From JASGCL01 sp965262775 (GTDB lineage: Bacteria > Pseudomonadota > Alphaproteobacteria > JASGCL01): a DNA stretch of 64,000 nucleotides. The DNA lies in assembly GCA_965262775.1 (NCBI GenBank), contig CBDHFT010000006.1:1-64000 (forward strand), read 5' to 3'. Position numbers and translations under genes: made by a program. Shown piece by piece: positions 9,054 to 17,248 of the stretch (positions are counted from its first letter, which is position 1; the number at the start of each line of letters is the position of its first letter). Under the pieces are notes generated by a model that saw nothing but the letters and a program-made list of their open reading frames with translations, was not told the DNA's origin and did no database searches.

Positions 9054-9320
9054 TTAGCCGCCTGTGACGGGTGGGAATATCGCAACCTCATCCCCATTTT
9101 TTATAATGTGATTGGGGTTGGCAAATTGTTGATTCAGGGCATAGCGCAATAAGGATTGATTGCTTTGCAATAATTCGTAAGCCCCGCCGCGGTGATAAAG
9201 CATGGTCAGCAAGTCGGACAGGGCGTAGGGTTGCTTGGTGTTTTCGGGCAAGGTTATGGTTTCGCGCTCCTTCTGCAATTTTTCGCGCACCCAAGCAAAA
9301 TAACGTAAGGTGATAACCAT
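9054..9320 (-). CDS. moaD: Molybdopterin synthase sulfur carrier subunit
   Basis: 88 residues with a ubiquitin-like fold. It opens VITLRYFAWVREKL, has NGDEVAIFPPVTGG at the end, and finishes in the Gly-Gly tail that is adenylated and thiocarboxylated in the MoaD family. It lies between moeA (21 bases upstream) and moaE (20 bases downstream) on the same strand, an arrangement that supports the call. Confidence 0.93.
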   Translation of the reverse strand: MVITLRYFAWVREKLQKERETITLPENTKQPYALSDLLTMLYHRGGAYELLQSNQSLLRYALNQQFANPNHIIKNGDEVAIFPPVTGG

Positions 9321-9341
9321 TTTTTTGTTAGATAATATTTT

Positions 9342-10688
9342 TTATGGGTTGAGTAATTCTTTCATCTGGTAGCATGTTAAACTATCCCCAGGGTTAACGA
9401 TGCTTACATCATCGTCGATTGCGGCGATGGCGTCAGCCTCCACCAATGATGATAGCACGGCCGACCCCGATTTGGCAATTTTTGTTGCCAGCCAAGTATT
9501 ATTTTGATTTTGCAACTTCACCCTTACCAATTCGCAACGCCCAGGTTTTTTTTTCATGGAAAAATTGGCGATGGCCGATATGGGCGATGGCAAGATGATA
9601 GGGGTTGTTGTTGAGTGGGCGGAAGATGCTTTGCGCCCCTGGCGCAAGTTTAAAAATGGTTTGATGATAAAAAATAATCCCATCATAACCGCCACGGGGT
9701 TGCCAGGCATGGCTATCCATGGTTTGCCGCCGACCTGGCCAAATCCTAGTGGGCGGCCAGGTTTGATAGCCACGCCATAAAATTGCATGTTCGATTTTTT
9801 TATCAACGGCGCCGCAACGTCATGCCCGCCTACCGCCATGCCGCCCGTGGTAAGGATAATATCAACTTTTTTTGCCATGGCGGATAATTTTTTTGTCATG
9901 ATGTTTTCTTGGTCGGGCAATGTGCCGCCATCAACCACTTCGTATCGCCAATGGTGGAGGAGGCTAAGTATCATCGGGCGGTTGCTGTCAAAAATTTCAC
10001 CAACCTGTAATAAGCCGTTTGATTTTATTTCGTTGCCGCTGGAAAAAACGCCCACCCGCAACGGCGCAAAATATTTTACCATGGTAATATTTTGTGCCGC
10101 CAGCAAACCAACATGCAGCGCGGTTATTATCTCGCCTTGTTTTAACAATGGTTGCCCGCTGGCAACATCGTCGCCCTTTTGCCTTACATTATCGCCCTTT
10201 TTGAATTTTGTGCCTAGCCCTGGGGGCAGGATAATATGGTCATTTTTTATGACCACATCTTCTTGCATGATAACGGTGTCGGCATTGATGGGCAGGGGCG
10301 CGCCAGTAAAAATTTGCATCGTCTGATGGCGCGCCAGGGTTGGTAATTTTTTTTGCGGCGCGGCGGGTATAATCCCCGCAATGGGCAGGACGGTTTGCGC
10401 TTCGCCGTTGTTGTTGATGTCTTGAAAGCGAAAGGCAAAACCATCGACCGCGCTGTTGGTAAAATGGGGCACGGCATTTTTTGCCTTCACCGCTTCGGCG
10501 CATATCATACCCACCGCGCTTGCTATATTTTTTTTGATAATTCTTGGTAAGGGATTTTTCTTGCTGGGCTGAAAATTTTTTTCTAGCAACCTCATAACCG
10601 CGGGCAGGCTTAACAGGTTTTTTTTCTTAACCTGCTTGCTCTTCGCGCCCTTATCCCCCATCGACATATCGTTGCTTAATTGAACCAT
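9342..10688 (-). CDS. moeA: Molybdopterin molybdenumtransferase
   Basis: 448 residues, slightly longer than E. coli MoeA (411) because of a basic N-terminal stretch. MoeA inserts molybdate into adenylylated molybdopterin. Visible motifs are PHFTNSAVDGFAF near residue 75, FTGAPLPINADTVIMQED near 133, VGVFSSGNEI near 212, the MPT-binding IILTTGGMAVGGHDV near 280, and PGRPLGFGQVGGKPWIAMPG near 315. The first ATG (10688) gives the full frame; Met8 and Met10 are alternatives. It is probably the first gene of the moeA-moaD-moaE-GNAT operon, with 36 bases to acnA upstream. Confidence 0.95.
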   Translation of the reverse strand: MVQLSNDMSMGDKGAKSKQVKKKNLLSLPAVMRLLEKNFQPSKKNPLPRIIKKNIASAVGMICAEAVKAKNAVPHFTNSAVDGFAFRFQDINNNGEAQTVLPIAGIIPAAPQKKLPTLARHQTMQIFTGAPLPINADTVIMQEDVVIKNDHIILPPGLGTKFKKGDNVRQKGDDVASGQPLLKQGEIITALHVGLLAAQNITMVKYFAPLRVGVFSSGNEIKSNGLLQVGEIFDSNRPMILSLLHHWRYEVVDGGTLPDQENIMTKKLSAMAKKVDIILTTGGMAVGGHDVAAPLIKKSNMQFYGVAIKPGRPLGFGQVGGKPWIAMPGNPVAVMMGLFFIIKPFLNLRQGRKASSAHSTTTPIILPSPISAIANFSMKKKPGRCELVRVKLQNQNNTWLATKIAKSGSAVLSSLVEADAIAAIDDDVSIVNPGDSLTCYQMKELLNP

Positions 10689-10724
10689 GCGAAGATAATA
10701 TGCGGGTTGTGGTGGTGGTTTTTT

Positions 10725-13385
10725 TTAAGCGGCAATTTGCCCAAGCATGAATGGCAAAATACCGCCTTGCTTAAAATAATTAAGTTCCGTTTCGTTGTCT
10801 ATCCGCGCCTTAACATCGATGCGATTGATAACGCCGTCTTTATCGCGCACCACCAGGGTTAGTATTTTTTGTGGCGAAATATTTTCTAAGCCCAAAATAT
10901 CAAAATCATTTTCAACATTTTTTATGCCGCGTTCTATCAAACTTGTGTAGTCGGCCTCCTTAATAAATTCTAGGGGCAATACCCCCATGCCCACCAAATT
11001 CGAACGGTGGATACGTTCAAAACTGACCGCGATGACGGCGGCGACGCCCAATAATTTTACCCCCTTGGCCGCCCAATCGCGAGACGACCCCGTGCCATAT
11101 TCTTTGCCCGCGATAATGATAAGTGGTTTTGAATGTTGTTTGTAATTCATGGCGGCGGCGAAGATGGTGGTTTCTTGGCCATCATATTGGGTGAAGCCCC
11201 CCGTCTTGTTTGCCAACAAATTTCTCAACCTAATATTAGCCAGGGTGCCGCGCACCATGACTTCATGGTTGCCGCGCCGCGCACCAAAGGAATTAAAATG
11301 TGGCACCGATATTTGGTGAGACAGCAAATAATCGCCAGCGGGACTTTCAGGTTTGATAGAACCCGCAGGCGAAATATGGTCGGTGGTGATGGAATCACCC
11401 AGCAAGGCCAGGGGTTTGGCGGCCATGATATTTTCCAATTTTTTGCGCGGTGGCAGGCTGAGGAAGGGTGGTTGTTTGATATAGGTTGAATTGGGGTGCC
11501 AGTTAAAGTCAGCCTCCGCCGTGCTGGTGATGGCTTGCCATTCTTTGGTGCCCAGAAAAATATTTTCATAACGTTGGCGATAAATTTCGGGAATAATAAA
11601 TTGACTGACGGTTTGTTGAATCTCGTCTTCGCTGGGCCAAATATCTTTTAAGAAAACATCTTTACCATTTTTATCTTGGCCTAAAGGATCTTTCGTAATG
11701 TCCTTGGCCATCGAACCCAACAGGGCATAGGCAACCACCAACGGTGGCGACGCCAACCAATTGGCCTTCACCAACGGGTGGATGCGCCCTTCAAAATTGC
11801 GATTGCCCGATAAAACCGCGGCGGCGGTTAAATCATCATTTTTTATTTCATCTTCGATGACTTTATTTTTGAGCGGCCCGCTGTTACCAATGCAGGTGGT
11901 GCAACCAAACCCGACGATGTTAAAACCCAAAGCCTCCAACGGTGAAAGCACGCCAGCCGCTTGCAAATAATCCATGACGACTCGCGACCCTGGCGCCAGC
12001 GATGTTTTAACATGGGGCTGGGTTTGCAAACCAAGGGCCACGGCTTTTTTTGCCAACAAACCCGCCGCCAACATAACAAACGGATTGGAAGTATTGGTGC
12101 AAGAAGTAATGGCGGCAATAACCACGGGCTGGGGCGGCAGGGCGGTGGTGCGGGTTGCAAGATTTTTTTCTGAATTTTTTTGACTGTCTTTTTTTGCCTC
12201 CTCCTCAAATTGTAAACTGACGGCTTTTACTTGATAGAGCGGCACGCGGTCTTGCGGGCGTTTTGGCCCCGCCAGCGATGGTTCAACATCTTGTAAATCG
12301 AGTTCTAAGGTGCTGGTAAAAAGCGGTTGCGGGGTATCGGCATCGCGCCACAATAAATTAGCTTTGGCGTAGGCTATCACCCGTTCGACGGCATGGGGTG
12401 CGCGGTTGGTGGTTTGTAAATAATGAATGGTCGATTGGTCGATGGGGAAAAGCCCGATGGTCGCACCATATTCGGGTGCCATGTTGGCAATGGTGGCGCG
12501 GGTTTCAAGCGATAACCCCGCCAAACCATCGCCATAAAATTCAACAAATTTGTTCACAACATTTTTTTTGCGCAACATTTGCGTTGCCATGAGCACCAGG
12601 TCGGTCGCGGTCGACCCCACCGATAATTTCCCTTTCAATTTGAAACCAACAACCTCGGGCAGGACCAAGGGGATGGGTTGGCCCAACATGGCGGCTTCGG
12701 CCTCAATCCCGCCGACGCCAAAACCAACCACCCCCAAACCATTGACCATGGTGGTGTGGCTGTCGGTGCCGACCAAACTATCGGGGTAGAGAAGTTTGTC
12801 ATTGTTAAAAATAACCTGCGCCAAATATTCAATATTAATTTGATGGCAAATCCCGAGGCCAGGCGGCACGATACGTAAATTTTTAAATGCCTTTTGTCCC
12901 CATTTTAAAAATTCATAACGTTCCAAATTTTCTTTGAATTCTATATTCATGTTATGCTCCAACGAATCATCGCGCCCAAATTCATTGACCATGACCGAAT
13001 GGTCGATAACCAAATCAACGGGAATATTGGGGTTGACCAAATTGGGCTTGCCCCCTTTGGTCTTCACCGCGTCGCGCATCGCCGCCAAATCGGCAATCGC
13101 GGGCACGCCCGTAAAATCTTGCAACAGCACGCGCGCGGGACGAAAAGCAATTTCCTTGTCATTTTTTTGATTCGCCAGCCATTTGACAATTTCCTCGGCC
13201 GACGAAGCATCGCCGCCGCGCACCGCATTTTCAAATAAAATCTTGAGCGATAGGGGCAGGGCATTACCATCGACATTAAAAACTTCTTTGGCAATGGTGG
13301 CGATGGGGTAATAATCATACTCCTGCCCGCCGACCGACAATTTTTTGATAAATTTTTTAAAAGGGTGCGGAGAAAAACTAGTCAT
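10725..13385 (-). CDS. acnA: Aconitate hydratase A
   Basis: 886 residues, full length for the AcnA/IRP1 group. It isomerises citrate and isocitrate in the TCA cycle using a [4Fe-4S] cluster. Cluster cysteines are in AITSCTNTSNP and GFGCTTCIGNSG. Other motifs are DLVIDHSVMV (about 123-132), VGTDSHTTMVNGLGVVGFGV (about 206-225), LGDSITTDHISPAGSI in the C-terminal half, and KEYGTGSSRDWAAKG in the swivel domain. The start ATG has a normal N-terminus (KKLSVGGQEYDYYPI). No TCA partner gene is adjacent. Confidence 0.97.
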   Translation of the reverse strand: MTSFSPHPFKKFIKKLSVGGQEYDYYPIATIAKEVFNVDGNALPLSLKILFENAVRGGDASSAEEIVKWLANQKNDKEIAFRPARVLLQDFTGVPAIADLAAMRDAVKTKGGKPNLVNPNIPVDLVIDHSVMVNEFGRDDSLEHNMNIEFKENLERYEFLKWGQKAFKNLRIVPPGLGICHQINIEYLAQVIFNNDKLLYPDSLVGTDSHTTMVNGLGVVGFGVGGIEAEAAMLGQPIPLVLPEVVGFKLKGKLSVGSTATDLVLMATQMLRKKNVVNKFVEFYGDGLAGLSLETRATIANMAPEYGATIGLFPIDQSTIHYLQTTNRAPHAVERVIAYAKANLLWRDADTPQPLFTSTLELDLQDVEPSLAGPKRPQDRVPLYQVKAVSLQFEEEAKKDSQKNSEKNLATRTTALPPQPVVIAAITSCTNTSNPFVMLAAGLLAKKAVALGLQTQPHVKTSLAPGSRVVMDYLQAAGVLSPLEALGFNIVGFGCTTCIGNSGPLKNKVIEDEIKNDDLTAAAVLSGNRNFEGRIHPLVKANWLASPPLVVAYALLGSMAKDITKDPLGQDKNGKDVFLKDIWPSEDEIQQTVSQFIIPEIYRQRYENIFLGTKEWQAITSTAEADFNWHPNSTYIKQPPFLSLPPRKKLENIMAAKPLALLGDSITTDHISPAGSIKPESPAGDYLLSHQISVPHFNSFGARRGNHEVMVRGTLANIRLRNLLANKTGGFTQYDGQETTIFAAAMNYKQHSKPLIIIAGKEYGTGSSRDWAAKGVKLLGVAAVIAVSFERIHRSNLVGMGVLPLEFIKEADYTSLIERGIKNVENDFDILGLENISPQKILTLVVRDKDGVINRIDVKARIDNETELNYFKQGGILPFMLGQIAA

Positions 13386-13453
13386 GATTTTTATAAAATG
13401 AAGGACGGTATCATGGTTGTTTCTTACAATATTATATTTCTTATGGTGGCTGC

Positions 13454-14848
13454 CTAATTAAAACCCCGTGGCATTTGCCCTTTCATCGATTGCAATTGAC
13501 GCATGATTTGCGCTTGGTCCATTTTGCCTGCCTGCTTCATCATTTTTTGCGTGCTCATGAATTGTTTTAACAGGCGGTTAACATCGGCCAATTGCACCCC
13601 CGCCCCCTTGGCAATACGACTTTTCCGACTGGCAAGAATAATATCGGGGCGGTTGCGTTCGCGCGGTGTCATGGAATTGATAATGGCGTCTTGGCGTGCA
13701 AAAATTTTATCGTCAAGGTTAACATGCTGCAGGTTGCGAACATTTTGTGGCAATATCCCCTGGGGTAGCATGTTTAATATTTCCTTCATGCCGCCCATTT
13801 TTTTCATTTGGCGAATTTGCTTTTGCATATCAACCATGGTGAAGATGCCTTTTTTAAATCGCGCTTCCATCTCGGCCATCTCGTCTTCGCTGGCGGCTTC
13901 TTGGGCCTTCTCAACAAATGCCACCACGTCGCCCATACCCAAAATTTGTCCTGCAACCCGTCCACCATCAAAAACATCCAGCTGGGTGGCGGCTTCGCCC
14001 ATACCCATAAACCACAGGGGGCAACCCGTTTCCGCGGCAAGCGATAAGGCCGCGCCGCCGCGCCCATCGCCATCCATCCGCGTCATGATAGCGCCCGACA
14101 AGGCGAGCGGTTGGTTAAAACCCTTGGCGGTTTCCAACGCCGATTGACCACTTAAACCATCAAGCACCAACAAAATATCTTTGGGTTTGATTGTTTTTTT
14201 TAATTCTAGCAGTTCGCTCATCAATTCTTTGTTCAGGGTTAAACGCCCCGCGGTGTCGAGCAATAAATAATGGTAATCACCTTTTTTAGCGGCCTGCAAC
14301 GCGCGGGCGGCGATGGCCGAAACCTTTTCGCCAGGGATAATTTCCAAACTATCGACTTCATTTTTTTTGGCAAAAATTTCCAATTGTTCCTGGGCGGCGG
14401 GGCGATAAATATCCAACGATGCCACCAATGTTTTGTTGCCGCCTTGTTTATTTTTGCTTAGCCATGTTGCCAATTTGACGGTGCTGGTGGTTTTGCCCGA
14501 ACCCTGCAAACCCACCATCATGATAACATGGGGCGTGGTTTTGGGGTTTAATAATTTTTCTTTTGGCCCTGTTCCTTCCTTGGTGCTGAGCAGTGACACC
14601 AAATTATCATGAACAATTTTTACCACCGCATCCCCTGGGCGAATGGATGCCAACACTTTTTGCCCAATGGCGTCTTGCTTTATTTGCGCTAGTAATTTGT
14701 CGGTAACGGGTAGGGCAACATCGGCCTCCAGCAGGCTTAGCTTAATTTCTTTCAATGCGCCGTCAATATCTTTTTCCGACAGCACACCCCGTCCAGTTAA
14801 TTGGCGAAATTGCCCTTGTAATTTTTTTCCTAGGCCGTCAAATATCAT
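13454..14848 (-). CDS. ffh: Signal recognition particle GTPase Ffh
   Basis: Ffh binds SRP RNA and signal peptides and targets nascent membrane proteins to FtsY. From the ATG at 14848 the protein opens MIFDGLGKKLQGQF, as family members do; an upstream ATG at 14863 would add five residues. Domains: N helical bundle (1-95), G domain with VGLQGSGKTTSTVK near 105, LLDTAGRL near 190 and MTRMDGDGRGGAAL near 250, then the methionine-rich M domain (from about 320, with MKKMGGMKEILNMLP). Total 464 residues. No recognisable SRP RNA motif (GGAAGGAAGCAGCC-type) is seen nearby. Confidence 0.97.
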   Translation of the reverse strand: MIFDGLGKKLQGQFRQLTGRGVLSEKDIDGALKEIKLSLLEADVALPVTDKLLAQIKQDAIGQKVLASIRPGDAVVKIVHDNLVSLLSTKEGTGPKEKLLNPKTTPHVIMMVGLQGSGKTTSTVKLATWLSKNKQGGNKTLVASLDIYRPAAQEQLEIFAKKNEVDSLEIIPGEKVSAIAARALQAAKKGDYHYLLLDTAGRLTLNKELMSELLELKKTIKPKDILLVLDGLSGQSALETAKGFNQPLALSGAIMTRMDGDGRGGAALSLAAETGCPLWFMGMGEAATQLDVFDGGRVAGQILGMGDVVAFVEKAQEAASEDEMAEMEARFKKGIFTMVDMQKQIRQMKKMGGMKEILNMLPQGILPQNVRNLQHVNLDDKIFARQDAIINSMTPRERNRPDIILASRKSRIAKGAGVQLADVNRLLKQFMSTQKMMKQAGKMDQAQIMRQLQSMKGQMPRGFN

Positions 14849-14963
14849 TATTTGTTTATGCACCGAATGAAGGAAAAAAGCAATCGGCAGTGCATTCTAA
14901 AAAAGGCTAAAAAAGACCGCAAGATACTTAAAAGTTGCGGGGTTGCTGGTTAGACTGCCTTAC

Positions 14964-15075
14964 CATAAAAAAGTCTCAATGCTCCCATCCCCCAAAAAAG
15001 GAGGGAGGAAATGGAGGAGGGAGCATGGGGAGCCGAATCGCAGCTAAGTTTGGTCAAGCCAAGCTAACTGCGGTT
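14964..15075 (-). other. Two stem-loops between lpxC and ffh (terminator or small RNA candidate)
   Basis: The spacer between the end of lpxC and the start of ffh holds two inverted repeats. One pairs 14979-14986 (ATGCTCCC) with 15019-15026 (GGGAGCAT), with a purine/pyrimidine-asymmetric loop; on the minus strand it is followed within about ten bases by TTTTTT. The other pairs 15036-15043 (AATCGCAG) with 15068-15075 (CTGCGGTT) and continues inward through GTTTGG/CCAAGC with one small bulge. The first fits a terminator of lpxC on the minus strand. The second has no T-run and could be part of a structured RNA. I recognise no known RNA family. Confidence 0.45.
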
Positions 15076-15100
15076 TAGCACCAACAATAATATGGGGATG

Positions 15101-16207
15101 CTAATCCAAAATTACAAGGCGGTAATTGCTTTTATCTGCAAATAATTTACGCAACATTTGATTGTTTAAAAAATGTCCGCCATGCGCTGATTGATATTTG
15201 CCGATAATGCGATAGGGCGACAAAGCCAAATCGCCAACAATGTCCAAGAATTTATGGCGCACAAATTCATCGGGGAAGCGTAAGGGCGATTCGTTAAGAA
15301 TTTTACCCTCACCAACCACGATGGCATTATCCAAACTGCCGCCCAATGCTAGATTATTGGCATGCAAGAATGGTATTTCTTTTTCCATGCAAAATGTCCG
15401 CGCCAAGGCAATGTCCTGGAAAAAATAATCGCGGCTGACCAAACTTTTTAATCGGTGACTGCCCACCAATTTGTTGCTGTAGCTGATGGCGCAATCAATA
15501 TCCAAAAAATCGGCAGGGGCCAGGCTGGCGGTCATGCCCTTTTCTTGCACTTCAACATTTTTTATAACTTGCAAATAAGTGCGGCGATAGGGTTTGCCAT
15601 TGCTTTGCATAACCAACCCCGCCCGTTCCAGCGGCGCAATAAAATCTCGTGCCGAACCATCGAGGATAGGAAACTCTTCATTATCGATAAGGATGCGGGC
15701 ATTATCAACGCCAAAAGCAAACAGTGCCGCCATGATATGCTCAACCGTGTTAACGCAAACCCCGTCGTTGTTGGCCAAACGGGTGGAGTATTTTGCCGAC
15801 ATAACATTGGAAAAAAGCGCGGGCACAACGGGATCCTTCTCAGGGTGTTTTTTGGCAATATCGGTGCGGTAAAATTTTATGCCATGGTCGTGGGGTGCGG
15901 GTTCTATCGTTACATGGGCAAGTTTACCGTTATGTAAACCGACCCCCGATTTGATGGCTACCTTTTCCTTTAATGTCCATTGATAGGGCGAATAAACCAT
16001 GTCGTTGGCAAGCATACTGGGTAGCAGGGCGGTGGTGGCCTTGGGCTGTTCGGCCAAGCCATCCATGACTTCATTATCGATGGGTAGAAATTTTATTACT
16101 TTGGATGATTGCGCCGCAATAGCCTGGGCATCGCGGATGCCAGCAGTATTGGCGACCTGCGCGGCTGAAACATCAGCCAAATGAGGGGCGGAATTGGTAT
16201 TATCCAT
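15101..16207 (-). CDS. lpxC: UDP-3-O-acyl-N-acetylglucosamine deacetylase
   Basis: The committed step of lipid A synthesis in the cytoplasm, zinc-dependent. Motifs: WTLKEKVAIKSGVGLHNGK, VNTVEHIMAALFAFGVDNAR (zinc histidine in EHIMAAL), EEFPILDGSARDF, VRHKFLDIVGDLAL (second zinc histidine and the aspartate), and GHFLNNQ near the end. The ATG at 16207 gives 368 residues, with an Ala-rich extension of about 70 residues before the catalytic fold that family members lack. Met codons at 16015 and 16000 would remove it, but neither has a clear ribosome-binding site. A -10-like TATAAT lies just upstream of 16207. Confidence 0.94.
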   Translation of the reverse strand: MDNTNSAPHLADVSAAQVANTAGIRDAQAIAAQSSKVIKFLPIDNEVMDGLAEQPKATTALLPSMLANDMVYSPYQWTLKEKVAIKSGVGLHNGKLAHVTIEPAPHDHGIKFYRTDIAKKHPEKDPVVPALFSNVMSAKYSTRLANNDGVCVNTVEHIMAALFAFGVDNARILIDNEEFPILDGSARDFIAPLERAGLVMQSNGKPYRRTYLQVIKNVEVQEKGMTASLAPADFLDIDCAISYSNKLVGSHRLKSLVSRDYFFQDIALARTFCMEKEIPFLHANNLALGGSLDNAIVVGEGKILNESPLRFPDEFVRHKFLDIVGDLALSPYRIIGKYQSAHGGHFLNNQMLRKLFADKSNYRLVILD

Positions 16208-16213
16208 GGTGGC

Positions 16214-16241
16214 ATTATAGAGTATTATTATCAGGCGACAA
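16214..16241 (-). promoter_or_regulatory. Candidate sigma70 promoter of lpxC
   Basis: On the minus strand TTGTCG (16241-16236) and TATAAT (16219-16214) are separated by 16 bases. The expected transcription start falls almost on the ATG at 16207, which would give a leaderless message if that is the true start, or an untranslated leader if translation starts further downstream. Confidence 0.4.
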
Positions 16242-16363
16242 TTCCTCAATTATTAAAAATTATGAACATAATGCGAAGCCAGGGTTTCTAGTTTTATTAT
16301 TTATCTAAAAAAATCATACAACAGCACGGGCGGCGGCAAGCCCCAGGTATGATAACAGGCATA

Positions 16364-17095
16364 TTAATTGTCGTTAACCGTAAAACCCATTTGTTTCCAC
16401 AGGGCCAAAGTTTCATTACGCAAAAATATAACCTTGACGGGGGCGGTGCCAACGCCATAATAACCAATTAAATTAGCCGCCTGTTTTGACATATCAAGGA
16501 TACGATTTTTGGCGAAGGGACCGCGGTCATTAATGACCAATTTTATACTTTGCCCCGTGCGCAAATTGACGATAACCGCAACAGCAGGCAGGGGCAGGGT
16601 GCGGTGCGCCGCGGAAACCAACCCCATATTAAATTGCCCGCCATTGGCGGTCGGCTTGCCATGGAATTCATCGCCATACCATGACGCCATACCGCTTTCG
16701 ACAAAATCATTTTTGGGAAAGAATGGACGAAACGCCAGGCTTTCGATTTGATAGGGGTTGCCTACCTTTGGTTTGCCAAAAAATGGTGCCGTTTTTTCAT
16801 TAAAGGGCGGCACAAAATTATGGCGCGCGGGATCAAATTCTAAACCAAATTGTTCGTTGAGTTTTTCTTCAAGGGATTGATTGCTGGTGGTGCCATCGTC
16901 GGCCGCCACGTTTTGGGTTGGTTGCGCTTGGTTGTTGGCTGAATCACCCGAAGAGGTTGCGGAATCTTGGGCATGGGCAGAGAAAGAACGCAAGATAGGC
17001 AAAGCAATCAACGCGCAAGAGGCGAAGAGGAAAGAACCAGCTATAAAAGATATTGGCCAGTTTAAGAATTTTTCTTTGTGATTATTTTTTTTCAT
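16364..17095 (-). CDS. rlpA: RlpA-like septal ring lytic transglycosylase / double-psi beta-barrel protein
   Basis: 243 residues. A hydrophobic segment at about 13-38 (FIAGSFLFASCALIALPILR) acts as a signal or anchor and contains a cysteine, but no clean lipobox is visible. Residues 40-75 are a Ser/Gln/Asn-rich linker. The double-psi beta-barrel begins near ESGMASWYGDEFHGKPTANG and contains SAAHRTLPLP, VNLRTGQSIKLVINDRGPF and ILDMSKQAANLIG, as in RlpA. No SPOR domain is present. RlpA proteins cleave denuded glycan strands at septa. It is a single gene, in the same direction as lpxC. Confidence 0.88.
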   Translation of the reverse strand: MKKNNHKEKFLNWPISFIAGSFLFASCALIALPILRSFSAHAQDSATSSGDSANNQAQPTQNVAADDGTTSNQSLEEKLNEQFGLEFDPARHNFVPPFNEKTAPFFGKPKVGNPYQIESLAFRPFFPKNDFVESGMASWYGDEFHGKPTANGGQFNMGLVSAAHRTLPLPAVAVIVNLRTGQSIKLVINDRGPFAKNRILDMSKQAANLIGYYGVGTAPVKVIFLRNETLALWKQMGFTVNDN

Positions 17096-17248
17096 ATTTT
17101 TTCAGGATGCAGGGATATTTTCATTGCTTTTTGCAAAAAACAAGCCAAATATAAATAGCAGAACCCTACCCACAAATCATCATAAAGACAAAAATGAGTT
17201 ATAATTAGGTGGTTGCTTTTTTCTATTATATTCTATAAAAAAATCAAG

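Noticed and set aside
10725..13385. Several long frames antisense to acnA and neighbouring genes
   Set aside because: They lie entirely within conserved genes, have low-complexity or unlikely composition, and no start signals; they are shadows.
14864..15100. SRP (4.5S) RNA or tmRNA in the spacer next to ffh
   Set aside because: No GGAAGGAAGCAGCC-like core and no tag-peptide or tRNA-like ends could be found on either strand.
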